A DNA stretch of 64,000 nucleotides. It comes from Oscillospiraceae bacterium. GTDB lineage: Bacteria > Bacillota > Clostridia > Oscillospirales > Oscillospiraceae. A program made the translations under genes and the position numbers. Within the stretch, counting starts at the first letter, position 1. Each line of letters begins with the position of its first letter. Of this stretch, positions 24,044 to 31,746 are shown piece after piece. The stretch is taken from contig JAFXTU010000040.1 in NCBI GenBank assembly GCA_017535635.1, positions 24,208 through 88,207 of the forward strand, in the 5' to 3' direction. Below the pieces are notes generated by a model. That model saw nothing but the letters and a program-made list of their open reading frames with translations, ran no database searches and was not told where the DNA came from.

Positions 24044-26998
24044 TTCCGCCTCAGTTTCCAGCCTTGCGGACGCCTGCTCCTTCCTCTCCTTCTCCTCCAC
24101 GGCGGCGAAGAGGCTCCGAAGGCGGATGTTCACCGCCCCCATGTTGGAGATCTCGTCGATCTTGATCTGGGTGTAGATTTTCCCGGCCTCCTCCAGGATG
24201 CTGCGGACCTCGTCCGTGGTGATGGCGTCCACCCCGCAGCCGAAGGACACCAGCTGCACCAGGTTGACCCTCGCCCCCTGGGCGGCCACCCAGCGGGCGG
24301 CGGCGTAGAGCCGGGCGTGGTAGGTCCACTGGTTGCGGACCTTCACCGGGAAGGCCTCCACCAGGGCGCTGACGCTGTCCTCGGTGATGACGGCGGCCCC
24401 CAGACGGCAGAGGAGGCTGTGGATGCCGTGGTTGATCTCCGGGTCCAGGTGGTAGGGCCGCCCGGCCAGGACGATCACCGGCTTCCCTTCCGCCTCCGCC
24501 CGCCGGAAGATCTCCTTCCCCTTCTCCCGCAGGGTCCGGAGGTAGGAAGCGTACTCCTCGTAGGCCCGATCCGCGGCCCGGCGGAGAAGGGCGGCGCCGA
24601 GCTCGGGGAAACGGGCCTTCAGGATCTCCTTCATCCGGCGCAGGAAGTGCTTCGGCTCCGCCAGGCTGACGAAATCGTCGATGAACACCGTTTCCCCCAG
24701 CCGGGGGACGTTCATTTTCAGCACCTGGGGATAGTAGGCCACCACGGGGCAGTTGAAGTGGTTGACCCCCAGCCCCTCCTCGGTGTTGTAGCTCATGTTG
24801 GGATAGAAGATCGCGTCCGCTCCCGCCTCCAGCAGCCATTCCAGGTGGCCGTGCATCAGCTTGGCCGGGTAGCAGACCGTGTCGGAGGGGATGGTGTGCT
24901 GGCCCTTCAGGTAGGTCTCCCGGGTGGAGAGGGGGGAAACCAGGACGTTGAAGCCCAGCTCCCGCCAGAAGGTGTGCCAGAAGGGCACCAGGTCGAAGAA
25001 GTTGAGGCCCAGGGGAATGCCGATGGTCTTTTTCCCCGCCTCCCGTTCGTTTTTGCAATACTCCTTCAAAAGTCCCAGCTTGATCTCATACAGGTCGTCC
25101 CTGGTCTCGTGGCCGCCGCCCCCGCTGGGCCGGTCGCAGCGGTTCCCGGCGATGTAGCGCCGCCCGGAGCCGAAGCGGTTCACCGTCAGGCTGCAGTGGT
25201 TGGTGCAGCCCTGGCAGACGGCGGTGCTCACCTCGTGCTGAAAGTCCCGGAGCTCGGCGGCACCCAGCAGGCCCTCCCCCGCCCCCGCCCCCAGGTCCAT
25301 GGCGTGGAGGGCGGCGCCGTAGGCCCCCATGAGGGGGGCGTAGCCGGGGCGGATGACCTCCACTCCCGTCTCCCGCTCAAAGGCCCGGAGGACGGCGTCG
25401 TTCAGGAAGGTGCCTCCCTGGACCACGATGTGCTTTCCCAGCTGCTCCCCGGAGGCGCAGCGGATGACCTTATAGAGGGCGTTTTTCACCACGCTGATGG
25501 AGAGGCCGGCGGCGATGTCCTCCACCGTGGCCCCGTCCTTCTGGGCCTGCTTCACGGAGGAATTCATGAACACCGTGCAGCGGGAGCCCAGGTCCACGGG
25601 CTTTTTGGCAAAGAGGCCCAGCCGGGCAAACTCCTCCGGGGAATAGCCCAGGGCCTCGGCAAAGGTCTGGAGGAAGGAGCCACAGCCGGAGGAGCAGGCT
25701 TCATTTAAATAGATATTGTCGATGGCCCCGCCCCGGATTTGGAAGCACTTGATGTCCAGACCGCCGATGTCCAGGATGAAATCCACCTCCGGGCGGAAGC
25801 GCCGGGCGGCCCGGTAGTGGGCCACGGTCTCCACCAGGCCCCAGTCCAGGCGGAAGGCGGCCCGGATGATCTCCTCCCCGTAGCCGGTGACGGCGGAGGC
25901 GGCGATGTTGATCTCCGGGAAATCCCGGTAGATCCCCTCCAGATAGCCCCGGATCAGGGGCACGGGGTTCCCGTGGTTGGGGGCGTAGAAGGGGCGCAGG
26001 AGGTTCCCCTCCCGGTCGCATAGGACGGCCTTCACCGTGGTGGAGCCCGCGTCGACGCCCAGGAACATCTCCCCGTGGGGGGCTCTGATCTCCTCGATGC
26101 CCTGAGAGGCCCGCCGGTGCCGCTCCTGAAATTCCGTGTATTCCGTTTCGGAGGAAAACAGGGGCTCGCAGGCGACGTAGTTCCCGCTGCCGGTCCCCTG
26201 CTTCAAGCGCTCAGAGAGAGCCCCCAGGTCCCGCTCCTCCCCCGTTCCCGCCAGGGCGGCGCCCATAGCCACATAGTAGAGGGAGTTTTCCGGGCAGACG
26301 CCCTTCGTTTTCAGCACATCGTCGAAGGCGCCGCGCAGGGCGGAGAGGAAGGTGAGGGGGCCGCCCAGGTAGAGGATGTTTCCCCGGAATTCCCGGCCCT
26401 GGGCCAGGCCCGCCACGGTCTGGTTCACCACGGCGTAGAGGATGCTGGCGGAGACGTCCTCCTTCTTCGCCCCCTGGTTCAGCAGGGGCTGGACGTCGGA
26501 CTTGGCGAAGACCCCGCAGCGGGAGGCGATGGTGTAGAGCTTTTCATGCTTTTCCGCCAGGGCATTCAGCTGGTCCACGCTGATCTGCATCAGGGAGGCC
26601 ATCTGGTCGATGAAGGCCCCGGTGCCCCCGGCGCAGGTGCCGTTCATGCGCATCTCGAAGCCCCCGGTAAGGAAGAGGAGCTTGGCGTCCTCGCCCCCCA
26701 GCTCCACCACCACGTCCGTCTCCGGCCGCAGGCGGCGGACGGCGATGCGCTCGGCGTAGACCTCCTGGACGAAGGGCAGCCCCAGCTCCTGGCTGAGGCC
26801 CATGCCCGCGCTCCCGGAGAGGGAGAGGGCCATCTCCTCCCCGGGGAAGCGCTCCATGACGCCCTCCAGGAGCCGCCCCAGGTGCTCCGGGATCCGGGAA
26901 AAGTGGCGCATGTACTCCGAATGGAGCAGCGCGCCCCCCTCGTCCAGCACGGCACACTTGAGGGTGGTAGACCCCACGTCGATGCCCAGCATTTTCAC
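24014..26998 (-). CDS. 2-hydroxyacyl-CoA dehydratase activator-like protein (BadF/BcrA/HgdC type)
   Basis: A 994-residue protein with two ASKHA ATPase domains in tandem: 'GIDVGSTTLKCAVLD' at the N terminus and 'FLGVDAGSTTVKAVLCD' near residue 320. Each has a cluster-binding stretch ('GTCAGGTGAFIDQMA'; 'ACSSGCGSFLQTFAEALG'). A C-terminal DUF2229-like/dehydratase-like part has 'VCQGCTNHCSL' and 'VSFGCGVDAITTDEV'. Single-domain relatives inject electrons by ATP hydrolysis into oxygen-sensitive radical dehydratases; the role of the large orphan version is not known. Start is GTG at 26998 or ATG two codons later. The last eight or so codons derive from a repeat element. No dehydratase subunits are adjacent. 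Confidence 0.88.
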   Translation of the reverse strand: MKMLGIDVGSTTLKCAVLDEGGALLHSEYMRHFSRIPEHLGRLLEGVMERFPGEEMALSLSGSAGMGLSQELGLPFVQEVYAERIAVRRLRPETDVVVELGGEDAKLLFLTGGFEMRMNGTCAGGTGAFIDQMASLMQISVDQLNALAEKHEKLYTIASRCGVFAKSDVQPLLNQGAKKEDVSASILYAVVNQTVAGLAQGREFRGNILYLGGPLTFLSALRGAFDDVLKTKGVCPENSLYYVAMGAALAGTGEERDLGALSERLKQGTGSGNYVACEPLFSSETEYTEFQERHRRASQGIEEIRAPHGEMFLGVDAGSTTVKAVLCDREGNLLRPFYAPNHGNPVPLIRGYLEGIYRDFPEINIAASAVTGYGEEIIRAAFRLDWGLVETVAHYRAARRFRPEVDFILDIGGLDIKCFQIRGGAIDNIYLNEACSSGCGSFLQTFAEALGYSPEEFARLGLFAKKPVDLGSRCTVFMNSSVKQAQKDGATVEDIAAGLSISVVKNALYKVIRCASGEQLGKHIVVQGGTFLNDAVLRAFERETGVEVIRPGYAPLMGAYGAALHAMDLGAGAGEGLLGAAELRDFQHEVSTAVCQGCTNHCSLTVNRFGSGRRYIAGNRCDRPSGGGGHETRDDLYEIKLGLLKEYCKNEREAGKKTIGIPLGLNFFDLVPFWHTFWRELGFNVLVSPLSTRETYLKGQHTIPSDTVCYPAKLMHGHLEWLLEAGADAIFYPNMSYNTEEGLGVNHFNCPVVAYYPQVLKMNVPRLGETVFIDDFVSLAEPKHFLRRMKEILKARFPELGAALLRRAADRAYEEYASYLRTLREKGKEIFRRAEAEGKPVIVLAGRPYHLDPEINHGIHSLLCRLGAAVITEDSVSALVEAFPVKVRNQWTYHARLYAAARWVAAQGARVNLVQLVSFGCGVDAITTDEVRSILEEAGKIYTQIKIDEISNMGAVNIRLRSLFAAVEEKERKEQASARLETEAEKSEELGVGS

Positions 26999-27208
26999 GG
27001 CTTCTTCCCCCCGATCCGGCTCTCAGCTGTCAAAGCAGATTGTGCTCTGCCGTTATCCTACCACATCGGAGAAAAAACTGCAATCTTCGACAGGAAGCTT
27101 GGAAAAACCTTGCTATCGCGGCTTCCATTCACCGTCTTTCTTTTTGCAGAAAACGGTTGACTTTGCCGGGGGAATCCTTTATAATGGTGGAGCTTTCGAG
27201 CAATGCGT

Positions 27209-27301
27209 GGAGAAGTCGCGTAGTTTGGTCGAGCGCGCACGATTGGAAATCGTGTATACCCCAAAAGGGTATCGTGGGTTCGAATCCCACCTTCTCCGCC
27301 A
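27209..27301 (+). tRNA. tRNA-Ser (anticodon GGA)
   Basis: Acceptor GGAGAAG (27209-27215) pairs with CTTCTCC (27291-27297), discriminator G27298 and encoded CCA (27299-27301). The anticodon stem 27238-27242/27250-27254 encloses the loop TTGGAAA, giving anticodon GGA at 27245-27247. A long class II variable arm (TACCC-AAAA-GGGTA) confirms serine. The T-loop is TTCGAAT. The last 23 nt recur near 39393, so the gene is probably an integration target. Confidence 0.97.
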
Positions 27302-27347
27302 AGCCTCAAAGTCGCTAAAAACCTAGGTTTTTGGGACTTTGGGGCTA
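27302..27347 (+). terminator. Hairpin after tRNA-Ser
   Basis: AGCCTCAAAGTC (27302-27313) pairs, with one G-T wobble, with 27335-27346. The loop holds a second perfect palindrome, AAAAACCTAGGTTTTT (27317-27332). A T-run follows shortly after. It may be the terminator, or an integrase-binding structure of the element end. Confidence 0.6.
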
Positions 27348-27464
27348 GTTCTTTTTCCGCCGTAGAAATCGCTCAAAATAGGAGCAATCGTGTATCTACT
27401 TTTTGGTAATCGTTTCTTGCTAATCGTGTATCGCAGATGGTAGAATACTTTTGGAGGGAACGAT

Positions 27465-27690
27465 ATGTCAAAAAGAAAACTTACGACAAAAAAGGAAGAA
27501 CAGCGGAAAGAGGCACAGCGGAGAGGCGTAGAGCGTCTTATCAATGATGAAGAATTCAGCGATATTTCCATTGACTTTGCCAGGAGCAAGTTTATCCTCT
27601 ACCAGATGGAAAAGGGCAACAGCAAGCAAACAATCGCCTTTTACGAGCGTTTCTTCAAAAAGTTTTATGCTTTCTTGGAGACTAATCACC
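27465..27690 (+). pseudogene. Tyrosine recombinase fragment (N-terminal domain only)
   Basis: The first ~75 residues, with 'FARSKFILYQMEKGNSKQTI' and then an Arg/Phe/Lys-rich helix ending 'FYAFLET', match the core-binding (SAM-like) domain of phage/ICE integrases. Similarity stops at about 27690, where the sequence becomes antisense to a metallophosphoesterase gene. The catalytic domain with R-HxxR-Y is absent. The SD and ATG are intact (GGAGGGAACGATATG). It lies just after tRNA-Ser, the usual place for an integrase of a tRNA-targeted element. Confidence 0.65.
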
Positions 27691-28418
27691 TCCGAGCCGG
27701 GAACGTGATCGTGTCCGTAAAACGCGAGAGAGCAACGCTCGTTAATACTCTGGCAGATTTGCTTTTTCATGTCAAAGGGGAACCAGTCTGGCGAATGATG
27801 CATCATCACCAAGGCCAGGTCCGCGTTGGAAGGCTTGGAAAACTCATAAAGCGCAGTTGGCGGAAGATAATGCAGTCCATCGTCGTTTTCGCAGGAAAAG
27901 GGGGCGGTGTTGATCAGGTTTGCTTCTATGCGATAGCCGCTGCTGAAATGAAGGATCTTCCGCGTGAAAACCTGGTTCTCTTCCCGTTGAAAACGGCTCA
28001 TGTTGAAACAACCGTGCTTGTTTGAGTACCAAAAAAAGGAATCCATCTTTTCCAGTTCTGTCTGGTAAGCCGAATGAAGGCCGAGGTTGCTCAGCTGCCG
28101 TATGCTTGCCGGATTGATAGAACGAGAATCGCCCCAATCAATATCATGGTTGCCCGGAATCAGAAGTATCTTGATATCCTTGCTGTCCAATGCATAGGAG
28201 TCCGTTATTTTCATGAGCAGGCAGTCCATAAAGAGGGAGACTAGCCTGTACTCGTCGCGTTTCCCGTTTCTGGCCAGATCACCGGAGATGGCGATTACGA
28301 TTCCATCGACATGATCGAATCCCTGCAAAGACTGAACCAAAGACTGAACCCTCGGAAGATTCAGCCCCAGCTCGTTTTCGATATGTAAATCACTCAAATG
28401 GAGGAAAAGAATTCTCAT
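27468..28418 (-). CDS. Truncated metallophosphoesterase fused to antisense integrase sequence
   Basis: A 316-codon frame. Residues 1 to about 243 form a calcineurin-like phosphoesterase: 'HLSDLHIE' supplies metal ligands, 'AISGDLARNG', 'LLIPGNHDIDWGD', 'MMHHSPDW' and 'FYGHDHVPGSEVIS' complete the site. From about residue 243 (base ~27690) the frame runs antisense through the integrase fragment and has no family character. So the original gene lost its C-terminal region in a rearrangement, while the catalytic domain may still be made. Its substrate is unknown; relatives with large C-terminal domains occur in accessory islands. Confidence 0.65.
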   Translation of the reverse strand: MRILFLHLSDLHIENELGLNLPRVQSLVQSLQGFDHVDGIVIAISGDLARNGKRDEYRLVSLFMDCLLMKITDSYALDSKDIKILLIPGNHDIDWGDSRSINPASIRQLSNLGLHSAYQTELEKMDSFFWYSNKHGCFNMSRFQREENQVFTRKILHFSSGYRIEANLINTAPFSCENDDGLHYLPPTALYEFSKPSNADLALVMMHHSPDWFPFDMKKQICQSINERCSLAFYGHDHVPGSEVISLQESIKLFEETLVKGDCLLAVALFHLVEDKLAPGKVNGNIAEFFIIDKTLYASPLCLFPLFFLFCRKFSF

Positions 28419-28694
28419 CGGCTTTCTCTCTTTCTATCTTTTGTATGCTGTCGTCCATGTCACTGAAGTTGAAGATTGGGGAACATTCACATACGGACTT
28501 AACCAGTACGATGAAATAGAATGGTATCGAAAACCAAATGATATCCCTTTTTCATACTCATATCATCTTTCCGGAAATTACCAGCCAATTCTTTCCTTGG
28601 CTGCAACAGGCTATAATAACATAATAGGAATGTACGGGTATTGGCCTTGGGGCGTAGGAACCTTCGGCTGATAAAATGCAAGAGCGCGTTTAAG

Positions 28695-28726
28695 TTTGGC
28701 GGGCAATATAGGTATTGCCCGCCAAA
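28695..28726. terminator. Perfect 14-bp inverted repeat in the island
   Basis: TTTGGCGGGCAATA (28695-28708) and its exact complement (28713-28726) are separated by 4 nt. The A/T-ended stem gives short T-runs on both strands, so it could be a bidirectional terminator. A binding site or mobile-element end is also possible. Confidence 0.55.
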
Positions 28727-28930
28727 CGAGTACAATCACAAAACCCTGCTTCCTACAAACGGTGCATTGCCGACCGACAGTCACAGAAAAAAAGAGCTTA
28801 TTCTCATAGTATTTAGCTTTGCAGGGATATAATTACTTTGACATTCTTCACTATTACTATGACTACTGCGAAAACGCCGGTTACCAAACTATTGCTTTCC
28901 GGATATGCAATATTATTGATGCCGTTTGTA

Positions 28931-28959
28931 TTGTAAACTGGGTCTGCCTATGCTATACT
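28931..28959 (+). promoter_or_regulatory. Promoter of the RelB-like/zeta-like toxin-antitoxin pair
   Basis: TTGTAA (28931-28936) and TATACT (28954-28959) are spaced by 17 bp. The antitoxin ATG lies only 22 bases beyond the -10, so the leader is very short and the RHH antitoxin could readily repress here. Confidence 0.65.
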
Positions 28960-28980
28960 GCTTACTGAGGAGGGATGATC

Positions 28981-29298
28981 ATGTCGACTACATCTATCCG
29001 AATGGACGATGAAGTCCGGGAGGAAACGACCAGGATCGCTTCTGAAATGGGTCTGACGCTCAATGCAGTCATCAATATACTTGTTCGCAAATTCAATGCT
29101 GAGAAAGGCTTTTTCTTTCCGGTTCGGCTGGAAACAGCGGAAAAAACCGTATTTGAATTGGATTCCGATGAGTTTCAGGCTGCATGCCGCAAGGCTGTCG
29201 CTGAGCGGGATACTCTTCCGAATATGCCCTATATTACCCGACTGGACGAGGAAACAGGCAAGATCATGAAGGTCTATCCGGACGGGCACGTGGAATAA
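28981..29298 (+). CDS. RelB/DinJ-type ribbon-helix-helix antitoxin
   Basis: A 105-residue protein; ATG 28981 is chosen because GAGGAGGG directly abuts the alternative ATG at 28975. The N terminus 'TTSIRMDDEVREETTRIASEMGLTLNAVINILVRKF' is a ribbon-helix-helix of the RelB/DinJ family, binding operator DNA as a dimer. The C-terminal half (about 55-105) would wrap the toxin. It lies 10 nt before a zeta-like kinase gene, whereas RelB antitoxins usually pair with RelE/YafQ toxins, so the partnership is unusual. Confidence 0.8.
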   Translation: MSTTSIRMDDEVREETTRIASEMGLTLNAVINILVRKFNAEKGFFFPVRLETAEKTVFELDSDEFQAACRKAVAERDTLPNMPYITRLDEETGKIMKVYPDGHVE

Positions 29299-29308
29299 GT
29301 CCTCTGAA

Positions 29309-29875
29309 ATGGAGATCGAAAACCGGCCAAAGTTCCTGGTCTTTGCCGGGCCGAACGGCTCCGGTAAATCAACGGTAACAAAGGGACTGCCGATCGTCGG
29401 CATCTATGTGAATGCAGATGACATCAAGCGTGTATCCGGTTGCTCCGATCTGGCTGCCGCTCAGGAAGCGGAAAAGATCCGCAATATCCTTATGGCGGGG
29501 AGACAGGACTTTACTTTTGAGACCGTCCTTTCCACCGACCGGAATCTGGAACTGCTGCGGCGGGCAAAAGAAGCCGGTTATGAGATCCATGCCGTTTTCG
29601 TGCTGACAAGCAGCAGCGAGATTAACGTTCAGCGTGTACGGGAACGGGTACGTTCCGGTGGACACGATGTCCCGGAAGAGAAAATCAGAGGCAGATATAC
29701 TAAGTCTCTGAAAAACCTCGCGAAACTGGTCCGTATTGCTGACAGAACCAGAGTGATCGACAACTCCGGAGCGGAACCGTCAATGATCTGCGAGGTCACC
29801 GGGAGAACGGTACGTATATGGGAAAACGAAATATGGACGAAGATGGCGATTCTGAGTCTGCTTTCCGAGGAATAA
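29309..29875 (+). CDS. Zeta-toxin-like P-loop kinase
   Basis: A 188-residue P-loop protein. Walker A is 'FAGPNGSGKST' (about residues 12-22), followed by 'GIYVNADDIKR', where the Asp corresponds to the zeta-toxin catalytic/substrate region. 'FTFETVLST' then 'VRERVRSGGHDVPEEKIRGRY' match the family's substrate-binding and Arg features. Zeta toxins phosphorylate UDP-N-acetylglucosamine and block peptidoglycan synthesis (established for PezT/zeta); short chromosomal homologs like this one may have other substrates. No SD is evident, so translation is probably coupled to the antitoxin. Confidence 0.8.
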   Translation: MEIENRPKFLVFAGPNGSGKSTVTKGLPIVGIYVNADDIKRVSGCSDLAAAQEAEKIRNILMAGRQDFTFETVLSTDRNLELLRRAKEAGYEIHAVFVLTSSSEINVQRVRERVRSGGHDVPEEKIRGRYTKSLKNLAKLVRIADRTRVIDNSGAEPSMICEVTGRTVRIWENEIWTKMAILSLLSEE

Positions 29876-30228
29876 GTCTGAAGATTATCTCTGCCGGGTC
29901 TTTCCTGCCGCTTTGCCGGGGAGGCCCGGCTTCTCTATTCCTTGCGGAAGAAAAGGTTGCATCAGAAACCGTATTGAGGGAAACTGACGTTCCCAACAGG
30001 CTTGTGCCCGGAAAACCAACTGGGTAGGCAACGGACAGAAGTATAAGATAACATGCTTGCTTAAACGGCGCAAGTGTTGACAATGCGCCGATTCTGCATT
30101 GACAAACATCCTGGGGAACACTATTATTAACTCTGGTTAGATATTAACCTTGTGTTGTGAAATGTTTGCAGGACACGATCGACTCGTGAAAGAAAGGGCA
30201 GGCTTTTGAACTGTCCGGCGGAGGAATT
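29876..30228. other. Intergenic region between the TA pair and the MarR gene
   Basis: This 353-bp stretch has no credible gene. It holds a GC hairpin near 29895-29935 (GCCGGG...CCCGGC), plausibly the end of the toxin transcript. The right part carries the MarR promoter and operator, described separately. Confidence 0.5.
30099..30149 (+). promoter_or_regulatory. Promoter and putative MarR operator of the cargo operon
   Basis: TTGACA (30099-30104) and TATTAT (30122-30127) have 17-bp spacing. Immediately downstream GGTTAGATATTAACC (30135-30149) is a 15-bp palindrome with a 5-nt centre, the size and AT-richness of MarR operators. Binding there would block initiation, suggesting autoregulation of the operon. 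Confidence 0.75.
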
Positions 30229-30672
30229 ATGGATCAGACAGAGAGGGAAGAACGGCTTATGGCGTCCCTGCGGCAGCTGGTGGGCTGCGAAGAAGGCCGC
30301 AGCTGCGTGGCGGCGTCCCGGGGGGAACTGTGCCTTCTGATGCATTTGAAGCGCCAGAGCGACCTTGTCCTGCCCAGTGAACTCAGCGAGGCCATGTCCG
30401 TCAGCACCGCGCGGGTCGCCCGCTTGTTGAAAACGCTGGAGGATCGGGCCCTCATTCAACGCAGCATCGACCCGACCGACCGAAGAAGGATCATCGTCAA
30501 ACTGACAGAGGAAGGAGAGCGGTATCTGGAAGCGGTTTATGCGCGCACCCACAAGCGGGCCTCCGCCGTCATCGAAGCTCTGGGCGCGGAAGATACGGAA
30601 GCATTCATCCGGATAGCGGAGAAAATCGTAGACGTCTCCAGGTCACTCAGCGCTGAAGAGGCCGAGGAGTAG
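30229..30672 (+). CDS. MarR family transcriptional regulator
   Basis: A 147-residue winged-helix repressor with SD GGAGGAATT. The DNA-binding part reads 'LPSELSEAMSVSTARVARLLKTLEDRALIQRSIDPTDRRRIIVKLTEEG' (about residues 45-95), the classic MarR helix-turn-helix plus wing with 'DPTDRR'. It is the first gene of a codirectional cluster containing transport and flavin reductase genes, and a palindrome overlaps its start site. MarR repressors are usually released by phenolic or lipophilic ligands, which fits the neighbouring reductases (inference). Confidence 0.92.
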   Translation: MDQTEREERLMASLRQLVGCEEGRSCVAASRGELCLLMHLKRQSDLVLPSELSEAMSVSTARVARLLKTLEDRALIQRSIDPTDRRRIIVKLTEEGERYLEAVYARTHKRASAVIEALGAEDTEAFIRIAEKIVDVSRSLSAEEAEE

Positions 30673-30705
30673 GAATAAGAGATCAACAAAGCGAGGTGGA
30701 GGTTT

Positions 30706-31701
30706 ATGCTCAGTCCGAAAGACAACCTGTTGGAAACCATCCGCAAGGGCGGGCATCCGGAGCGGCTGCCTGTCTGTTTTACCCCCTTTCGCCCCATCGG
30801 CGGCGATCCCGTTTTCCAGTTCGTCCGGGGAAACCGGGTGCGCGGCACCAACTCCTATGACCGCTGGGGGACCTACATTTCCTTTCCGGAGGATCAGCCC
30901 GCAGCCATCCCCATCGTCACGCCGGAAAACCAGGTGATCCGGAATATCGAGGAATGGGAGCGGTATGTGAAGGTGCCCGATCTCCGGGCCAATTGTTCCC
31001 AGGGCTGGGAGACCGCCCGGAAGAACAAGGAAGCGATCCCGGAGGGCTATCTGTCCATGACCGTCATGGGCACCGGTATCTTTGAGCAGCTGCATATGCT
31101 CATGACCTTTGAGGATACCCTGATGAATCTCCTGCTGTATCCGGAGGAGATGCACGAGATCATCGAGGCAGTCACGGATTTTCGTCTGGAGTACATGAAG
31201 CTCATCGTTGAAAACCTGCACCCGGATGTGATTTGTTCCCATGACGACTGGGGAAGCGAACATGCCATGTTCATGCATCCGGATACCTGGCGTGCGTTCT
31301 TCAAGGAACCCTTCCGCAAGCTCTACACTTACCTTCACAGCCAGGGCGTGCTGGTGATGCACCATGCGGACTCGTTCTGTGAGCCTATCGCGGAGGATAT
31401 GGCGGAGATCGGCATCGATATCTGGCAGGGGGTACTTCCCACCAACGACATCGTGGGGCTGAGCCGCCGGCTGGACGGGCGCATGGCCCTGATGGGCGGC
31501 GTCAGCTCCGTGATCGATCGGGAGGACTCCACGGAAGAGGAGATCCGCCGGGAAATGCGCAGGGTGCTGGACAGCTACGGCCAGCTGCATAACTTCATCC
31601 CCAGCTATACCTACGGCGGCCCCGGCACCATTTTCTCCCATGTCCTGCCCGTGATCCATGAGGAGATCGAGAGATACAACCGGGAGCATTTCGGCGTCTG
31701 A
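30706..31701 (+). CDS. Uroporphyrinogen decarboxylase-fold protein (methyltransferase-like)
   Basis: A 331-residue TIM-barrel of the URO-D superfamily: 'VCFTPFRPIGGDPVF', 'EDTLMNLLLYPEEMHEIIEAVTDF', 'DDWGSEHAMFMHPDTWRAFFKEPFRKLY', 'LVMHHADSF' and 'DIWQGVLPTNDIV' are the family signposts. In place of the haem-pathway substrate Arg/Asp set it resembles the MtaA/CmuA-like branch, which transfers methyl groups from corrinoid proteins using zinc (His and Cys/Glu ligands). No corrinoid protein or MtaB-like gene is nearby, so neither role is proven. It is the second gene of the MarR-led cluster. It is unlikely to be HemE because no other haem gene is here. Confidence 0.8.
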   Translation: MLSPKDNLLETIRKGGHPERLPVCFTPFRPIGGDPVFQFVRGNRVRGTNSYDRWGTYISFPEDQPAAIPIVTPENQVIRNIEEWERYVKVPDLRANCSQGWETARKNKEAIPEGYLSMTVMGTGIFEQLHMLMTFEDTLMNLLLYPEEMHEIIEAVTDFRLEYMKLIVENLHPDVICSHDDWGSEHAMFMHPDTWRAFFKEPFRKLYTYLHSQGVLVMHHADSFCEPIAEDMAEIGIDIWQGVLPTNDIVGLSRRLDGRMALMGGVSSVIDREDSTEEEIRREMRRVLDSYGQLHNFIPSYTYGGPGTIFSHVLPVIHEEIERYNREHFGV

Positions 31702-31746
31702 TCCGGCGAAGCTCTCATCCTGTGCAGCAAAAAGGAAGACCGAATC

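Larger units (their letters stand above)
28419..28980. other. AT-rich intergenic region with gene debris
   Basis: No credible full gene is seen in this 562-bp stretch. A 76-codon open frame at 28441-28671 (+), rich in Tyr and Trp, has no clear SD and could be the tail of a lost gene. It is followed by the 28695-28726 palindrome. The right end carries the promoter of the antitoxin gene. Confidence 0.5.

Noticed and set aside
28441..28671. A 76-codon Tyr/Trp-rich gene
   Set aside because: No SD, no recognisable domain and AT-rich context with debris on both sides; kept only as a note on the intergenic stretch.
30706..31701. Haem biosynthesis HemE
   Set aside because: The fold is UroD-like but no other haem gene is near and the motif spacing fits the corrinoid methyltransferase-like branch better.
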